Shown piece by piece: positions 1 through 5,727 of a stretch of 7,430 nt of DNA (its first letter is position 1; every line of letters begins with the position of its first letter). The notes beneath the pieces are model-generated. The model was given only the letters and a program-made list of their open reading frames with translations. It did not search any database and had not been told where the DNA came from. The position numbers were made by a program, and so were the translations under genes. Source of the stretch: an uncultured Anaerolineales bacterium (GTDB taxonomy: Bacteria; Chloroflexota; Anaerolineae; Anaerolineales; UBA11657); assembly GCA_913040765.1 (NCBI GenBank), contig CAJWIA010000066.1, forward strand, positions 1-7,430. The letters run 5' to 3'.

Positions 1-146
1 GTAAGGCACATGAGCAATCCATGTGTTTTGGATCTATTGAATATCCATGGGATGACCGAATGGCAATGTATGCAGCGGTCGCGGAGCGACTGGGAATGAA
101 AGCTGATTATCCGCCCAATCTTCCTACTAGCGAAGCTGAAAATTAA
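1..146 (+). CDS. 3' end of an unidentified protein gene (5' truncated by window)
   Basis: An open frame enters from the left edge (first full codon at base 3) and ends at TAA 144-146, giving 47 C-terminal residues. The visible tail contains the stretches CFGSIEYPWDDRMAMYAA and AERLGMKADYPPNLP, with an acidic end (SEAEN). It looks like the amphipathic helix and loose tail of a soluble enzyme, but I do not recognise the family and assign no function. The frame is supported by its position: the stop codon TAA is embedded in TAAGGTG, the ribosome-binding site of the next gene, an arrangement typical of adjacent genes in one operon. Since that neighbour is a polysaccharide-priming enzyme, a role in surface polysaccharide or nucleotide-sugar metabolism is possible by context only. 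Confidence 0.6.
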   Translation, partial: KAHEQSMCFGSIEYPWDDRMAMYAAVAERLGMKADYPPNLPTSEAEN

Positions 147-161
147 GGTGACTAATATATT

Positions 162-1583
162 ATGGTCATGACATCAATCAGTAACAAACATTTTCAATCA
201 ATAACTACATTGTTGTTAGTATTATTGGATGCGGTGTTAATATCATTGGCATATTTGTTTGCCTATCAATTAAGAACTGCTATAGCTTTTCCTACAGAGC
301 CACAAGGACTCGAATCTGTCACTGCATATGGTCGAGTAATTGTTGTGCAAGTTATATGTGTTCAAATAGTTTTCTATCTGAATCGTCTTTATCATGGTAC
401 GCGTACTATTGGGCGTGTGGACCGAGCTTATGCTGTATTTAGTGCTGTCTCGATTGGGGCGTTATTTTCTATTGCGTTTTCTACTTTGCTGTTTAAAAAT
501 ACTGTATTTGAAGTTGATTATTCGAGAACTATAGTAGTTTATGCTTGGGTACTCACGATTGCTCTAGTACTACTAGGGCGTAGTGGTTATAGTGGCATCC
601 TTACAAGGTTGCGTTCACGCGGTATTGGTCTCCAGAGATTGCTAATTGTTGGTACGGGAGACGCAGCTGCTGTAGTAATTCAAAAAGCAACATGGATGCC
701 ACATCTAGGATATCAATTGGTAGGTTTAGTTGATGGATCAGAAGACCTGCAAGATTTATTAGGCGTGCCTGTAATAGGGCACTCAAAAGATTTGGCCGAT
801 TTAGTCGATAAACATTCAGTTGATGAAGTTATTATCGCTAGACCGGATGCTACTCGAGATGAGCTTTTGAGTCTAATTGTTCGGTGTCAGAGTGGTCATG
901 TGAGTGTCAAAGTCATTCCAGACGTATATGAGATTATGGCAGGTGAGGTTTCTGTAGATGATCTAGGAGGTTTGCCTTTACTTACTGTACGTGATGTCGC
1001 TCTCAGAGGTTGGCGACTATCTCTTAAGCGATTGGTTGATTTGCTTATTAGCTCAATTGGTCTTGTATTATTGTCACCCTTAATGATGTTGGTTGCGGCT
1101 TTGATTAAGCTTGAATCTGATGGCTCAGTATTCTTTTTCCAGGACCGTGTTGGATTAGATGGTAAGGACTTCAAGATTTTTAAGTTTCGCTCAATGAGGA
1201 CAAATGCGAGTGAAGAGAGTCAATGGACAGTGGCAGAAGACTCGCGACGCACAGGTCTAGGTAGATTTATTCGACGGTTTTCTATAGATGAATTGCCACA
1301 ATTGATTAATGTAGTGCTGGGTGATATGAGTCTTGTGGGTCCTCGTCCGGAACAACCGCAGTTCGTTGAACAATTTCAGGCAAGCATACCTAGATATATG
1401 GAACGGCATCGTGAGAGAGCAGGTATTACTGGTTGGGCACAAGTCAATGGTTTACGTGGAGATACCTCAATTGAGGATCGAACCAGATATGATTTATGGT
1501 ATGTCGAAAACTGGTCACTTTGGTTGGATTTCAAGATCATTATTCGCACAGTATTTAAAGTTCTTTCTGGTACTGCATATTAA
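162..1583 (+). CDS. Polyprenyl-phosphate hexose-1-phosphate transferase (exopolysaccharide-priming glycosylphosphotransferase, WbaP/WcaJ type)
   Basis: Integral inner-membrane enzyme predicted to move a sugar-1-phosphate from a nucleotide sugar (commonly UDP-glucose or UDP-galactose) to undecaprenyl phosphate, the first step of building a lipid-linked repeat unit for exopolysaccharide, capsule or O-antigen. The 473 residues have the full long-form architecture: four hydrophobic segments (about 16-36, 58-74, 92-112, 122-139), a CoA-binding-like Rossmann domain starting at LIVGTGD (161-167), a re-entrant membrane helix beginning at LKRLVDLL (288-295), then the catalytic bacterial sugar transferase domain with FKFRSM (340-345), the Asp-Glu pair D376-E377 in SIDELPQ, GDMSLVGPRPE (387-397) and GITGWAQVNGLRG (421-433). 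All key motifs are intact. ATG 162 is preferred over ATG 168 because AAGGTG at 145-150 lies 11 nt upstream. The sugar specificity cannot be read from the sequence. Confidence 0.95.
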   Translation: MVMTSISNKHFQSITTLLLVLLDAVLISLAYLFAYQLRTAIAFPTEPQGLESVTAYGRVIVVQVICVQIVFYLNRLYHGTRTIGRVDRAYAVFSAVSIGALFSIAFSTLLFKNTVFEVDYSRTIVVYAWVLTIALVLLGRSGYSGILTRLRSRGIGLQRLLIVGTGDAAAVVIQKATWMPHLGYQLVGLVDGSEDLQDLLGVPVIGHSKDLADLVDKHSVDEVIIARPDATRDELLSLIVRCQSGHVSVKVIPDVYEIMAGEVSVDDLGGLPLLTVRDVALRGWRLSLKRLVDLLISSIGLVLLSPLMMLVAALIKLESDGSVFFFQDRVGLDGKDFKIFKFRSMRTNASEESQWTVAEDSRRTGLGRFIRRFSIDELPQLINVVLGDMSLVGPRPEQPQFVEQFQASIPRYMERHRERAGITGWAQVNGLRGDTSIEDRTRYDLWYVENWSLWLDFKIIIRTVFKVLSGTAY

Positions 1584-1611
1584 GTTAGTGAACTTATGAC
1601 CATCTGTAATT

Positions 1612-1649
1612 ATGTAATTTGTTGGTTAGGTAACATTATTACATTTTTT
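1612..1649 (+). terminator. Possible weak intrinsic terminator after the glycosylphosphotransferase gene
   Basis: ATGTAAT (1612-1618) is a perfect 7-bp inverted match to ATTACAT (1638-1644). Within the loop GTT (1621-1623) can pair with AAC (1632-1634). The right arm runs straight into a T tract (1644-1649, six Ts). It has the layout of a Rho-independent terminator 28 bp after the stop codon, but the stem is very AT-rich with a single G-C pair in the outer helix, so its strength is doubtful. A smaller perfect hairpin, TAAGTT-AGTG-AACTTA (1581-1596), overlaps the stop codon but has no T tract. Confidence 0.35.
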
Positions 1650-1700
1650 CACTCCGCTGATAATTTTCATAGTAATTATTGACTATCCTATATTATTAGA

Positions 1701-1775
1701 ATGTTCAGAGTGTTCGTATTTTGTTTTATCCTTGCAAGCCTGAATCTCATATGGTATATTGGCACTCGCAGTTAA
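1701..1775 (+). CDS. Possible 24-residue hydrophobic small ORF, perhaps leaderless (speculative)
   Basis: An ATG at 1701 opens 24 codons ending in TAA at 1773-1775. The peptide begins MFRVFVFCFILASLNLIW and ends with a basic, polar GTRS, so it would make one membrane-spanning helix. There is no Shine-Dalgarno sequence, but TATATT (1689-1694) stands exactly 6 nt before the ATG with TTCATA (1666-1671) 17 bp further up, which would start transcription at or next to the A of the ATG; the LOG-family gene in this window has the same -10 to ATG distance. Against it: T-rich DNA produces hydrophobic short ORFs by chance, and the 3' half overlaps the better candidate metK promoter. Treat as a hypothesis. 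Confidence 0.15.
   Translation: MFRVFVFCFILASLNLIWYIGTRS
1732..1760 (+). promoter_or_regulatory. Candidate metK promoter with extended -10
   Basis: TTGCAA (1732-1737) and TATATT (1755-1760) are separated by exactly 17 bp, and the -10 box carries the extended element TGG (1752-1754). Expected transcription start is near 1767, giving metK a leader of about 190 nt. This is the best sigma-70-like match I found in the gap; it is predicted by eye only. Confidence 0.45.
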
Positions 1776-1955
1776 CTCGGATTTGGTTAGCAAAAAGATC
1801 AAATAACAAGTGTATATAGTGTATATATCGATTAGTATGCTAATAAACCAAACAAAATGATTAATTCGATTGCATCATTACATTTCTAAATACGTTATCC
1901 TAGTGTTCAACTATTTTCTGTGAGAATGTATTGTTAAGTTAGGAGATAATATTTT
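1767..1955 (+). other. Predicted long 5' leader of metK with possible folding
   Basis: If the promoter at 1732-1760 is used, this RNA precedes metK. Visible pairing: TTTGG (1782-1786) with CCAAA (1848-1852) and TTAGC (1787-1791) with GCTAA (1839-1843), leaving a 4-nt bulge TAAA; a local hairpin ATTTTC-TGT-GAGAAT (1913-1927); and TTATCCTA (1895-1902), which can pair with the ribosome-binding site TAGG..ATAA (1940-1949, two bases bulged). The last two could control ribosome access. The primary sequence does not match the SAM-I, SAM-II, SMK or SAM/SAH cores as I know them. Whether it is a regulatory RNA is inference. Confidence 0.22.
1810..1827. repeat. Perfect 9-bp tandem duplication (GTGTATATA x2)
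   Basis: GTGTATATA at 1810-1818 is repeated without spacer at 1819-1827, inside the loop of the possible metK leader stem. Short AT-rich tandem duplications can arise by slippage, so no function is assumed. Confidence 0.9.
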
Positions 1956-3173
1956 ATGAGCAACTCGTTTGTGGAATCACCTAGTCTGTTATTCACCTCC
2001 GAATCAGTTACAGAAGGACATCCAGATAAGATGTGTGATCAAATTAGCGATGCTGTCCTAGATGCGATCATGGCTGAAGATCCATATGGTAGGGTGGCAT
2101 GTGAAGCTGCTGTTAAAACAGGGTTTGTTATGTTGCTTGGAGAGATTACTACTACTTGTTATGTGAATTTCAATAAAGTAGTACGGGATGTGGTAAGAGA
2201 TATAGGTTACAACGGTAGTGATACTGGATTTGATGCCGACACTTGTGGTGTCCAAGTTGCTGTGTCGTCGCAGAGTCCAGATATAGCTCTTGGGGTAGAT
2301 AAATCGCTGGAAGCGAAATCTGGAAACATAAACTCAGAAGCTGAGATTGAAGCAGTGGGTGCTGGGGATCAAGGGATGATGTTCGGTTTTGCGTGTAATG
2401 AGACAGATACATTTATGCCAATGCCGATTCACCTTGCTCACGAGCTTACTAGACGTCTTGCTGAGGTTAGACGTGATGGCTCGCTTGCTTGGTTACGCCC
2501 GGACGGTAAAAGTCAGGTGACTGTGGAATATAGTTATGGAAAGCCCAAGAGAATTGATACGGTTCTTATTAGTACTCAACATACTCCGGAAATCTCTCAG
2601 GATGATATAAGAAAAGAGATTACTGACCATGTCATCATGCCAGTACTGCCCTCTAACCTCATAGATGATGACCTCAAAGTTATAACTAATCCAACTGGCA
2701 AATTTGTTGTGGGTGGTCCAAAGGGTGATGCTGGTCTAACCGGACGTAAAATTATTGTTGACACTTATGGCGGTATGGGTCGGCATGGTGGCGGTGCTTT
2801 TAGCGGCAAAGATTGCACTAAAGTAGATCGAAGCGCTTCATATGCAGCTCGTTGGGTTGCTAAGAACGTGGTAGCTGCTGGTTTTGCAGAAAGATGCGAA
2901 ATCCAATTGGCTTATGCTATTGGTGTTGCTATGCCTTTAAGTATCAATGTGGAGACTTTTGGTACTGGAACTATTGAAGATATCCTTATTAGCCAGTTAA
3001 TATCAGAAGTGTTTGATTTACGTCCAGGAGCCATTATTCGCGATTTGGATTTACGTAGGCCGATATATCGTCAGACTGCATCCTACGGACATTTTGGTCG
3101 AGACGATCTTGATTTACCTTGGGAGCGAACAGACAGAATAGATGCCCTACAGGCATCTGCCGACCGATTGTAA
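1956..3173 (+). CDS. metK: S-adenosylmethionine synthetase (methionine adenosyltransferase)
   Basis: Cytosolic enzyme that makes S-adenosylmethionine from methionine and ATP, releasing phosphate and pyrophosphate; it supplies methyl groups for nearly all cellular methylation. The 405-residue protein is complete. Signatures: GHPDK (21-25) with metal and phosphate ligands H22 and D24; E50 and E63 matching the potassium/methionine-site glutamates; family signature [11 protein letters not shown] (135-145); GRK with K265; the second signature GGGAFSGKD (278-286) with K285, followed by K289 and D291. The usual SGKDP(T/S)K is SGKDCTK here, a proline-to-cysteine change at 287. It is somewhat longer than the E. 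coli enzyme, with a short N-terminal extension and a small insert in the 205-240 region. AGGAG (1941-1945) sits 10 nt before ATG 1956 and fixes the start. The gene stands alone, convergent with maeB, and has its own candidate promoter. Confidence 0.98.
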   Translation: MSNSFVESPSLLFTSESVTEGHPDKMCDQISDAVLDAIMAEDPYGRVACEAAVKTGFVMLLGEITTTCYVNFNKVVRDVVRDIGYNGSDTGFDADTCGVQVAVSSQSPDIALGVDKSLEAKSGNINSEAEIEAVGAGDQGMMFGFACNETDTFMPMPIHLAHELTRRLAEVRRDGSLAWLRPDGKSQVTVEYSYGKPKRIDTVLISTQHTPEISQDDIRKEITDHVIMPVLPSNLIDDDLKVITNPTGKFVVGGPKGDAGLTGRKIIVDTYGGMGRHGGGAFSGKDCTKVDRSASYAARWVAKNVVAAGFAERCEIQLAYAIGVAMPLSINVETFGTGTIEDILISQLISEVFDLRPGAIIRDLDLRRPIYRQTASYGHFGRDDLDLPWERTDRIDALQASADRL

Positions 3174-3181
3174 AATATCTT

Positions 3182-3212
3182 AGTAGTTGGACTCTGTTTC
3201 CTCACAACTATT
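3182..3212. terminator. Inverted repeat between the convergent metK and maeB ends (possible shared terminator)
   Basis: AGTAGTTG (3182-3189) pairs with CAACTATT (3205-3212) as an 8-bp stem with one G-U pair and a 15-nt loop. It lies 9 bp after the metK stop and beyond the maeB stop on the other strand, where a hairpin could end both transcripts. On the plus strand no T tract follows; on the minus strand the RNA continues into a loosely U-rich stretch. The placement is suggestive but the hairpin alone is weak evidence. Confidence 0.2.
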
Positions 3213-3262
3213 CACAATATGGATTAATTTGAATAGGTACGCAACAGAGATAGAGGATTCTT

Positions 3263-5533
3263 TTAGCGTCCTTGCGCATCCATTACCGCTACTGCGGACA
3301 TGTTTACAATTTGATCCACACTGTCTCCAGCCTGTAAGACATGAACTGGAGATCCCATACCTAGCAGAACAGGACCTATGGTAGATGCTCCTGTTAGTTG
3401 CTGCAATAACTTGTATGCGATATTTGCAGAGGCGAGACTTGGGAATACTAACACATTAGCATCTTTCACTTGACTGAATGGAAATCTTTCTTCTATCAAT
3501 TCTGGGGATACCGCTACATCTGCTTGCATTTCACCGTCAATTTTCAAATCGGGACGCCGTTTTTGAACGATTTTTACAGCTCTACGCACCTTTTCTGAAA
3601 TAGGATGTTGCGAACTTCCGAAGTTTGAGAAGCTTAGCATTGCGACTCGTGGATTAATCTCAAGCGTTTTAGCGAAATCTGCTGCTAGAATTGCAGCTTC
3701 AGCTAATGTATTTTCATCAAGTTCCACATTTACGGTTGCATCAGTAAAAATGAAAACTCGCTCTTCTACTATTACTAGGTAGGCTCCTGTCACGCGTTCG
3801 GTGCCTGCCTGGGTACCGAAAAGTTGTAGAGCAGGCCGAATCACATCGGGATATTCATAGGTCAATCCTGACAGAAAAGTATCAGCATCTCCTTCATGTA
3901 CCATCATCATTCCATATATGTTTGGTGTAGACATGCGTTCGCGTGCAAGAGTAAGTGTTACACCATGCCGCTCACGTTGTCGATAATATGCTTCTGTATA
4001 CACATGGTATCTAGAGTTTTCTGGAATTACTTCAGAATTTTGGTGTTCACTCGGGTCAACTACTTGTATATCGGATGTTAGTCCAAGATCAGCCATTTTC
4101 TTCTTTATTATTTCCGGTCTTCCAAGAAGTATTGGATGCCCTATTCCTGTTTCTGTTATCTGTGCAGCTGCGCGTATTATTTTGTTCTGCTCTCCTTCAG
4201 GAAATACAATACGCTTGGGTTGTTGGCGGGCCACATTTATTATGTGTCGATGAACTTGACGTCCATGGCCTAATCTTGAAGAAAGTTGTTCTCGATAAAC
4301 GTCTAAGTCTATGTTTTGACGTGCTACTCCCGTTCGTATAGCAGCCTCTGCTACTGCTGCGCTTTCCCAGATTAGCACTCTAGGATCAAATGGTTTCGGG
4401 ATTAGATAATCTGGACCGAAGGTAAGCGAATCAAGTCCATATGCCTTTAATACACTGTCAGGCACATCTTCATGTGTTAGATCTGCAAGAGCCCTAGCTG
4501 CTGCAATCTTCATATCGTTATTGATAGTACGTGCACCCACGTCAAGTGCTCCTCGGAAGATAAATGGGAATCCTAGCACATTGTTTATTTGATTAGGAAA
4601 GTCACTACGTCCAGTGGCAACAAGTGCGTCAGGTCGGACTTTCTTGGCTAGGTCATAGTTGATTTCTGGATCAGGATTGGCCATTGCAAAAATTATCGGC
4701 TGATCTGCCATAGTCAGCAGCATCTCTGGTGTCAATAAGTCGGCCACTGAAAGTCCCAGAAAAAGATCCGAGTCTCGTACCGCATCTTCAAGCGTACGAC
4801 AATCAGTATCAACAGCGAAACGCTCTTTAAACTTGTTCATTCCAGAGTCTCTGCCCTTATAAATTACTCCACGAGAATCAACCATTATTATGTTTTCTCG
4901 CTTGATTCCTAGAGATATATAAAAATCGGAACAGGAAATTGCACTTGCACCTGCACCTGAGACTACAACACGTAATTCAGCAGCTGTTTTACCCGTTAAT
5001 TTTAGAGCATTTAGAAGAGCAGCTCCAGATATGATAGCTGTACCATGTTGATCATCATGGAATACAGGAATGTCTAATGAGTCTACTAAGCGTTGTTCAA
5101 TCTCAAAACATTCTGGTGATTTAATGTCTTCTAAATTTATACCACCAAAAGTTGGAGATATTGCTTGAACTACCTCAATAATCTTTTCAGGGTCTTCAGT
5201 ATCTACTTCTATGTCAAACACATCAATATCTGCGAATTGCTTAAAAAGCACACCCTTACCTTCCATTACTGCTTTCGATGCCAATGCTCCTAAATTACCC
5301 AAACCGAGAATAGCGGTACCATTAGAAATTACAGCAACAAGATTGGCTTTTGCTGTGTAGCTGTACGCTGTCGCATTGTCTTCAGCAATAGCAAGTACTA
5401 CTTCTGCTACGCCAGGAGTATAGGCCAGGGAGAGATGACGTTGTGTCTCCAGTGGTTTGCTGGCCACGACCTCTATTTTCCCAGGTCTTTTGTTACTATG
5501 ATATTCAAATACTTCGGATTTATTAATGCTCAT
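3263..5533 (-). CDS. maeB: NADP-dependent malic enzyme with C-terminal phosphotransacetylase-like domain
   Basis: Predicted to decarboxylate L-malate oxidatively to pyruvate and CO2, probably with NADP+, feeding pyruvate and NADPH from the TCA cycle. The 756 residues match the MaeB fusion length (about 760). Malic enzyme half, about 1-430: SLAYTPGVA (35-43) with catalytic Y38, GVLFK with K98, metal-binding E135-D136 in [16 protein letters not shown] (158-166) with D160 and D161, dinucleotide loop GAGASA (193-198), and DFPNQINN (311-318). C-terminal half, about 430-756, is phosphate acetyl/butyryltransferase-like (VFPEGE at 443-448, [11 protein letters not shown] at 546-556, SFSNFGSS at 634-641); in characterised MaeB proteins this part is regulatory, sensing acetyl-CoA, rather than an active acetyltransferase. 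ATG 5533 starts the conserved N-terminus but lacks a Shine-Dalgarno sequence. It is divergent from the LOG-family gene across a repeat-rich 194-bp spacer. Confidence 0.97.
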   Translation of the reverse strand: MSINKSEVFEYHSNKRPGKIEVVASKPLETQRHLSLAYTPGVAEVVLAIAEDNATAYSYTAKANLVAVISNGTAILGLGNLGALASKAVMEGKGVLFKQFADIDVFDIEVDTEDPEKIIEVVQAISPTFGGINLEDIKSPECFEIEQRLVDSLDIPVFHDDQHGTAIISGAALLNALKLTGKTAAELRVVVSGAGASAISCSDFYISLGIKRENIIMVDSRGVIYKGRDSGMNKFKERFAVDTDCRTLEDAVRDSDLFLGLSVADLLTPEMLLTMADQPIIFAMANPDPEINYDLAKKVRPDALVATGRSDFPNQINNVLGFPFIFRGALDVGARTINNDMKIAAARALADLTHEDVPDSVLKAYGLDSLTFGPDYLIPKPFDPRVLIWESAAVAEAAIRTGVARQNIDLDVYREQLSSRLGHGRQVHRHIINVARQQPKRIVFPEGEQNKIIRAAAQITETGIGHPILLGRPEIIKKKMADLGLTSDIQVVDPSEHQNSEVIPENSRYHVYTEAYYRQRERHGVTLTLARERMSTPNIYGMMMVHEGDADTFLSGLTYEYPDVIRPALQLFGTQAGTERVTGAYLVIVEERVFIFTDATVNVELDENTLAEAAILAADFAKTLEINPRVAMLSFSNFGSSQHPISEKVRRAVKIVQKRRPDLKIDGEMQADVAVSPELIEERFPFSQVKDANVLVFPSLASANIAYKLLQQLTGASTIGPVLLGMGSPVHVLQAGDSVDQIVNMSAVAVMDAQGR

Positions 5534-5548
5534 TGGTTAACCGACATA

Positions 5549-5554
5549 ATTATA
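5549..5554 (-). promoter_or_regulatory. Candidate proximal maeB -10 box (TATAAT)
   Basis: On the minus strand a consensus TATAAT reads 5554 to 5549, which would start transcription near 5542, about 9 nt before the maeB ATG. No good -35 is present: its place is taken by the proximal copy of the 20-bp tandem repeat, as would be expected of an activator-dependent promoter. A perfect palindrome, GGTTAACC (5535-5542), lies between this box and the ATG. In AT-rich DNA a lone TATAAT is common, so confidence is limited. Confidence 0.3.
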
Positions 5555-5570
5555 CTAAAACCTACTCTAC

Positions 5571-5610
5571 ATTAATGAGTTCTCATAATGATTAATGAGT
5601 TCTCATAATG
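5571..5610. repeat. Perfect 20-bp tandem duplication with internal dyads (operator-like)
   Basis: Bases 5571-5590 (ATTAATGAGTTCTCATAATG) are repeated exactly at 5591-5610 with no spacer. Each unit contains the inverted repeat ATGAG-TT-CTCAT, and with the flanking bases the dyad extends to CATTAATGAG against CATTATGAG with one base of slip. The dyad centres are 20 bp apart, close to two helical turns, so two dimers could bind on one face of the DNA. The block starts 38 bp before the maeB start codon, overlapping the -35 area of its proximal -10 box, and about 120 bp before the LOG-family gene. The duplication is certain; the role as binding sites is inference. Confidence 0.95.
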
Positions 5611-5638
5611 GATTGTTTCTATCAAGAATCCTACATTT

Positions 5639-5670
5639 TCAAGTGGCAGCACATTATACCATTCACTTGA
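5639..5670. promoter_or_regulatory. 7-bp inverted repeat centred on the distal maeB -10 box
   Basis: TCAAGTG (5639-5645) is perfectly inverted as CACTTGA (5664-5670), with an 18-bp spacer. The centre of symmetry (5654/5655) falls inside the minus-strand -10 box TATAAT (5653-5658). A protein bound to both halves would cover this promoter. Arms of 7 bp this close can occur by chance in a region of this size, so the regulatory reading is tentative. Confidence 0.35.
5653..5661 (-). promoter_or_regulatory. Candidate distal maeB promoter, consensus extended -10 (TGGTATAAT)
   Basis: On the minus strand TGG (5661-5659) precedes a perfect TATAAT (5658-5653). No convincing -35 hexamer is found 16-18 bp upstream, which extended -10 promoters can tolerate. 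Transcription would begin near 5646, giving maeB a leader of about 113 nt that carries both copies of the 20-bp repeat. Confidence 0.42.
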
Positions 5671-5712
5671 TTATATTCATTATTACTAATTTTATGTTTT
5701 CTCGAATCACTA

Positions 5713-5721
5713 TGGTACACT
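5713..5721 (+). promoter_or_regulatory. Candidate promoter of the LOG-family gene giving a leaderless mRNA
   Basis: TGG (5713-5715) plus TACACT (5716-5721) forms an extended -10 box ending 6 nt before ATG 5728, so transcription should begin at or beside the start codon. No purine-rich Shine-Dalgarno sequence lies upstream of that ATG, which agrees with leaderless initiation. A classical -35 is not evident. An alternative pair, TTGATT (5667-5672) and TTTTAT (5690-5695) at 17 bp, would give a leader of about 26 nt but would still leave no ribosome-binding site. Confidence 0.5.
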
Positions 5722-5727
5722 AATGCC

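Larger units (their letters stand above)
1584..1955. other. 372-bp intergenic region upstream of metK
   Basis: This gap is more AT-rich than its flanks and holds no conserved gene that I recognise. It contains, in order, the candidate terminator (1612-1649), a possible 24-codon ORF (1701-1775), a candidate metK promoter (1732-1760), a 9-bp tandem duplication (1810-1827), a possible long-range stem (1782-1791 with 1839-1852), a small hairpin (1913-1927) and the metK ribosome-binding site AGGAG (1941-1945). I looked for the conserved cores of known SAM-sensing riboswitches because metK follows, and did not see one. Confidence 0.8.

Noticed and set aside
896..1174. Minus-strand open frame of 92 codons inside the glycosylphosphotransferase gene
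   Set aside because: It is the antisense shadow of a fully conserved catalytic domain, with no ribosome-binding site and low-complexity, non-protein-like composition.
1699..1715. TGTTC-AGAG-TGTTC near a LexA-like spacing
   Set aside because: The halves are direct repeats, not the inverted GAAC/GTTC of a LexA box, and they lie in the possible small ORF.
1759..1769. TTGGCACTC resembling one arm of the CIRCE heat-shock operator
   Set aside because: The matching inverted arm GAGTGC is absent at the required 9-bp spacing; only a half site is present.
3187..3384. Plus-strand open frame of 65 codons starting in the metK/maeB gap
   Set aside because: Most of it is antisense to the maeB C-terminus, and there is no ribosome-binding site or recognisable domain.
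4075..4341. Plus-strand open frame of 88 codons with hydrophobic stretches opposite maeB
   Set aside because: It is antisense to intact maeB coding sequence; its hydrophobic runs arise from the complementary codons of charged residues.
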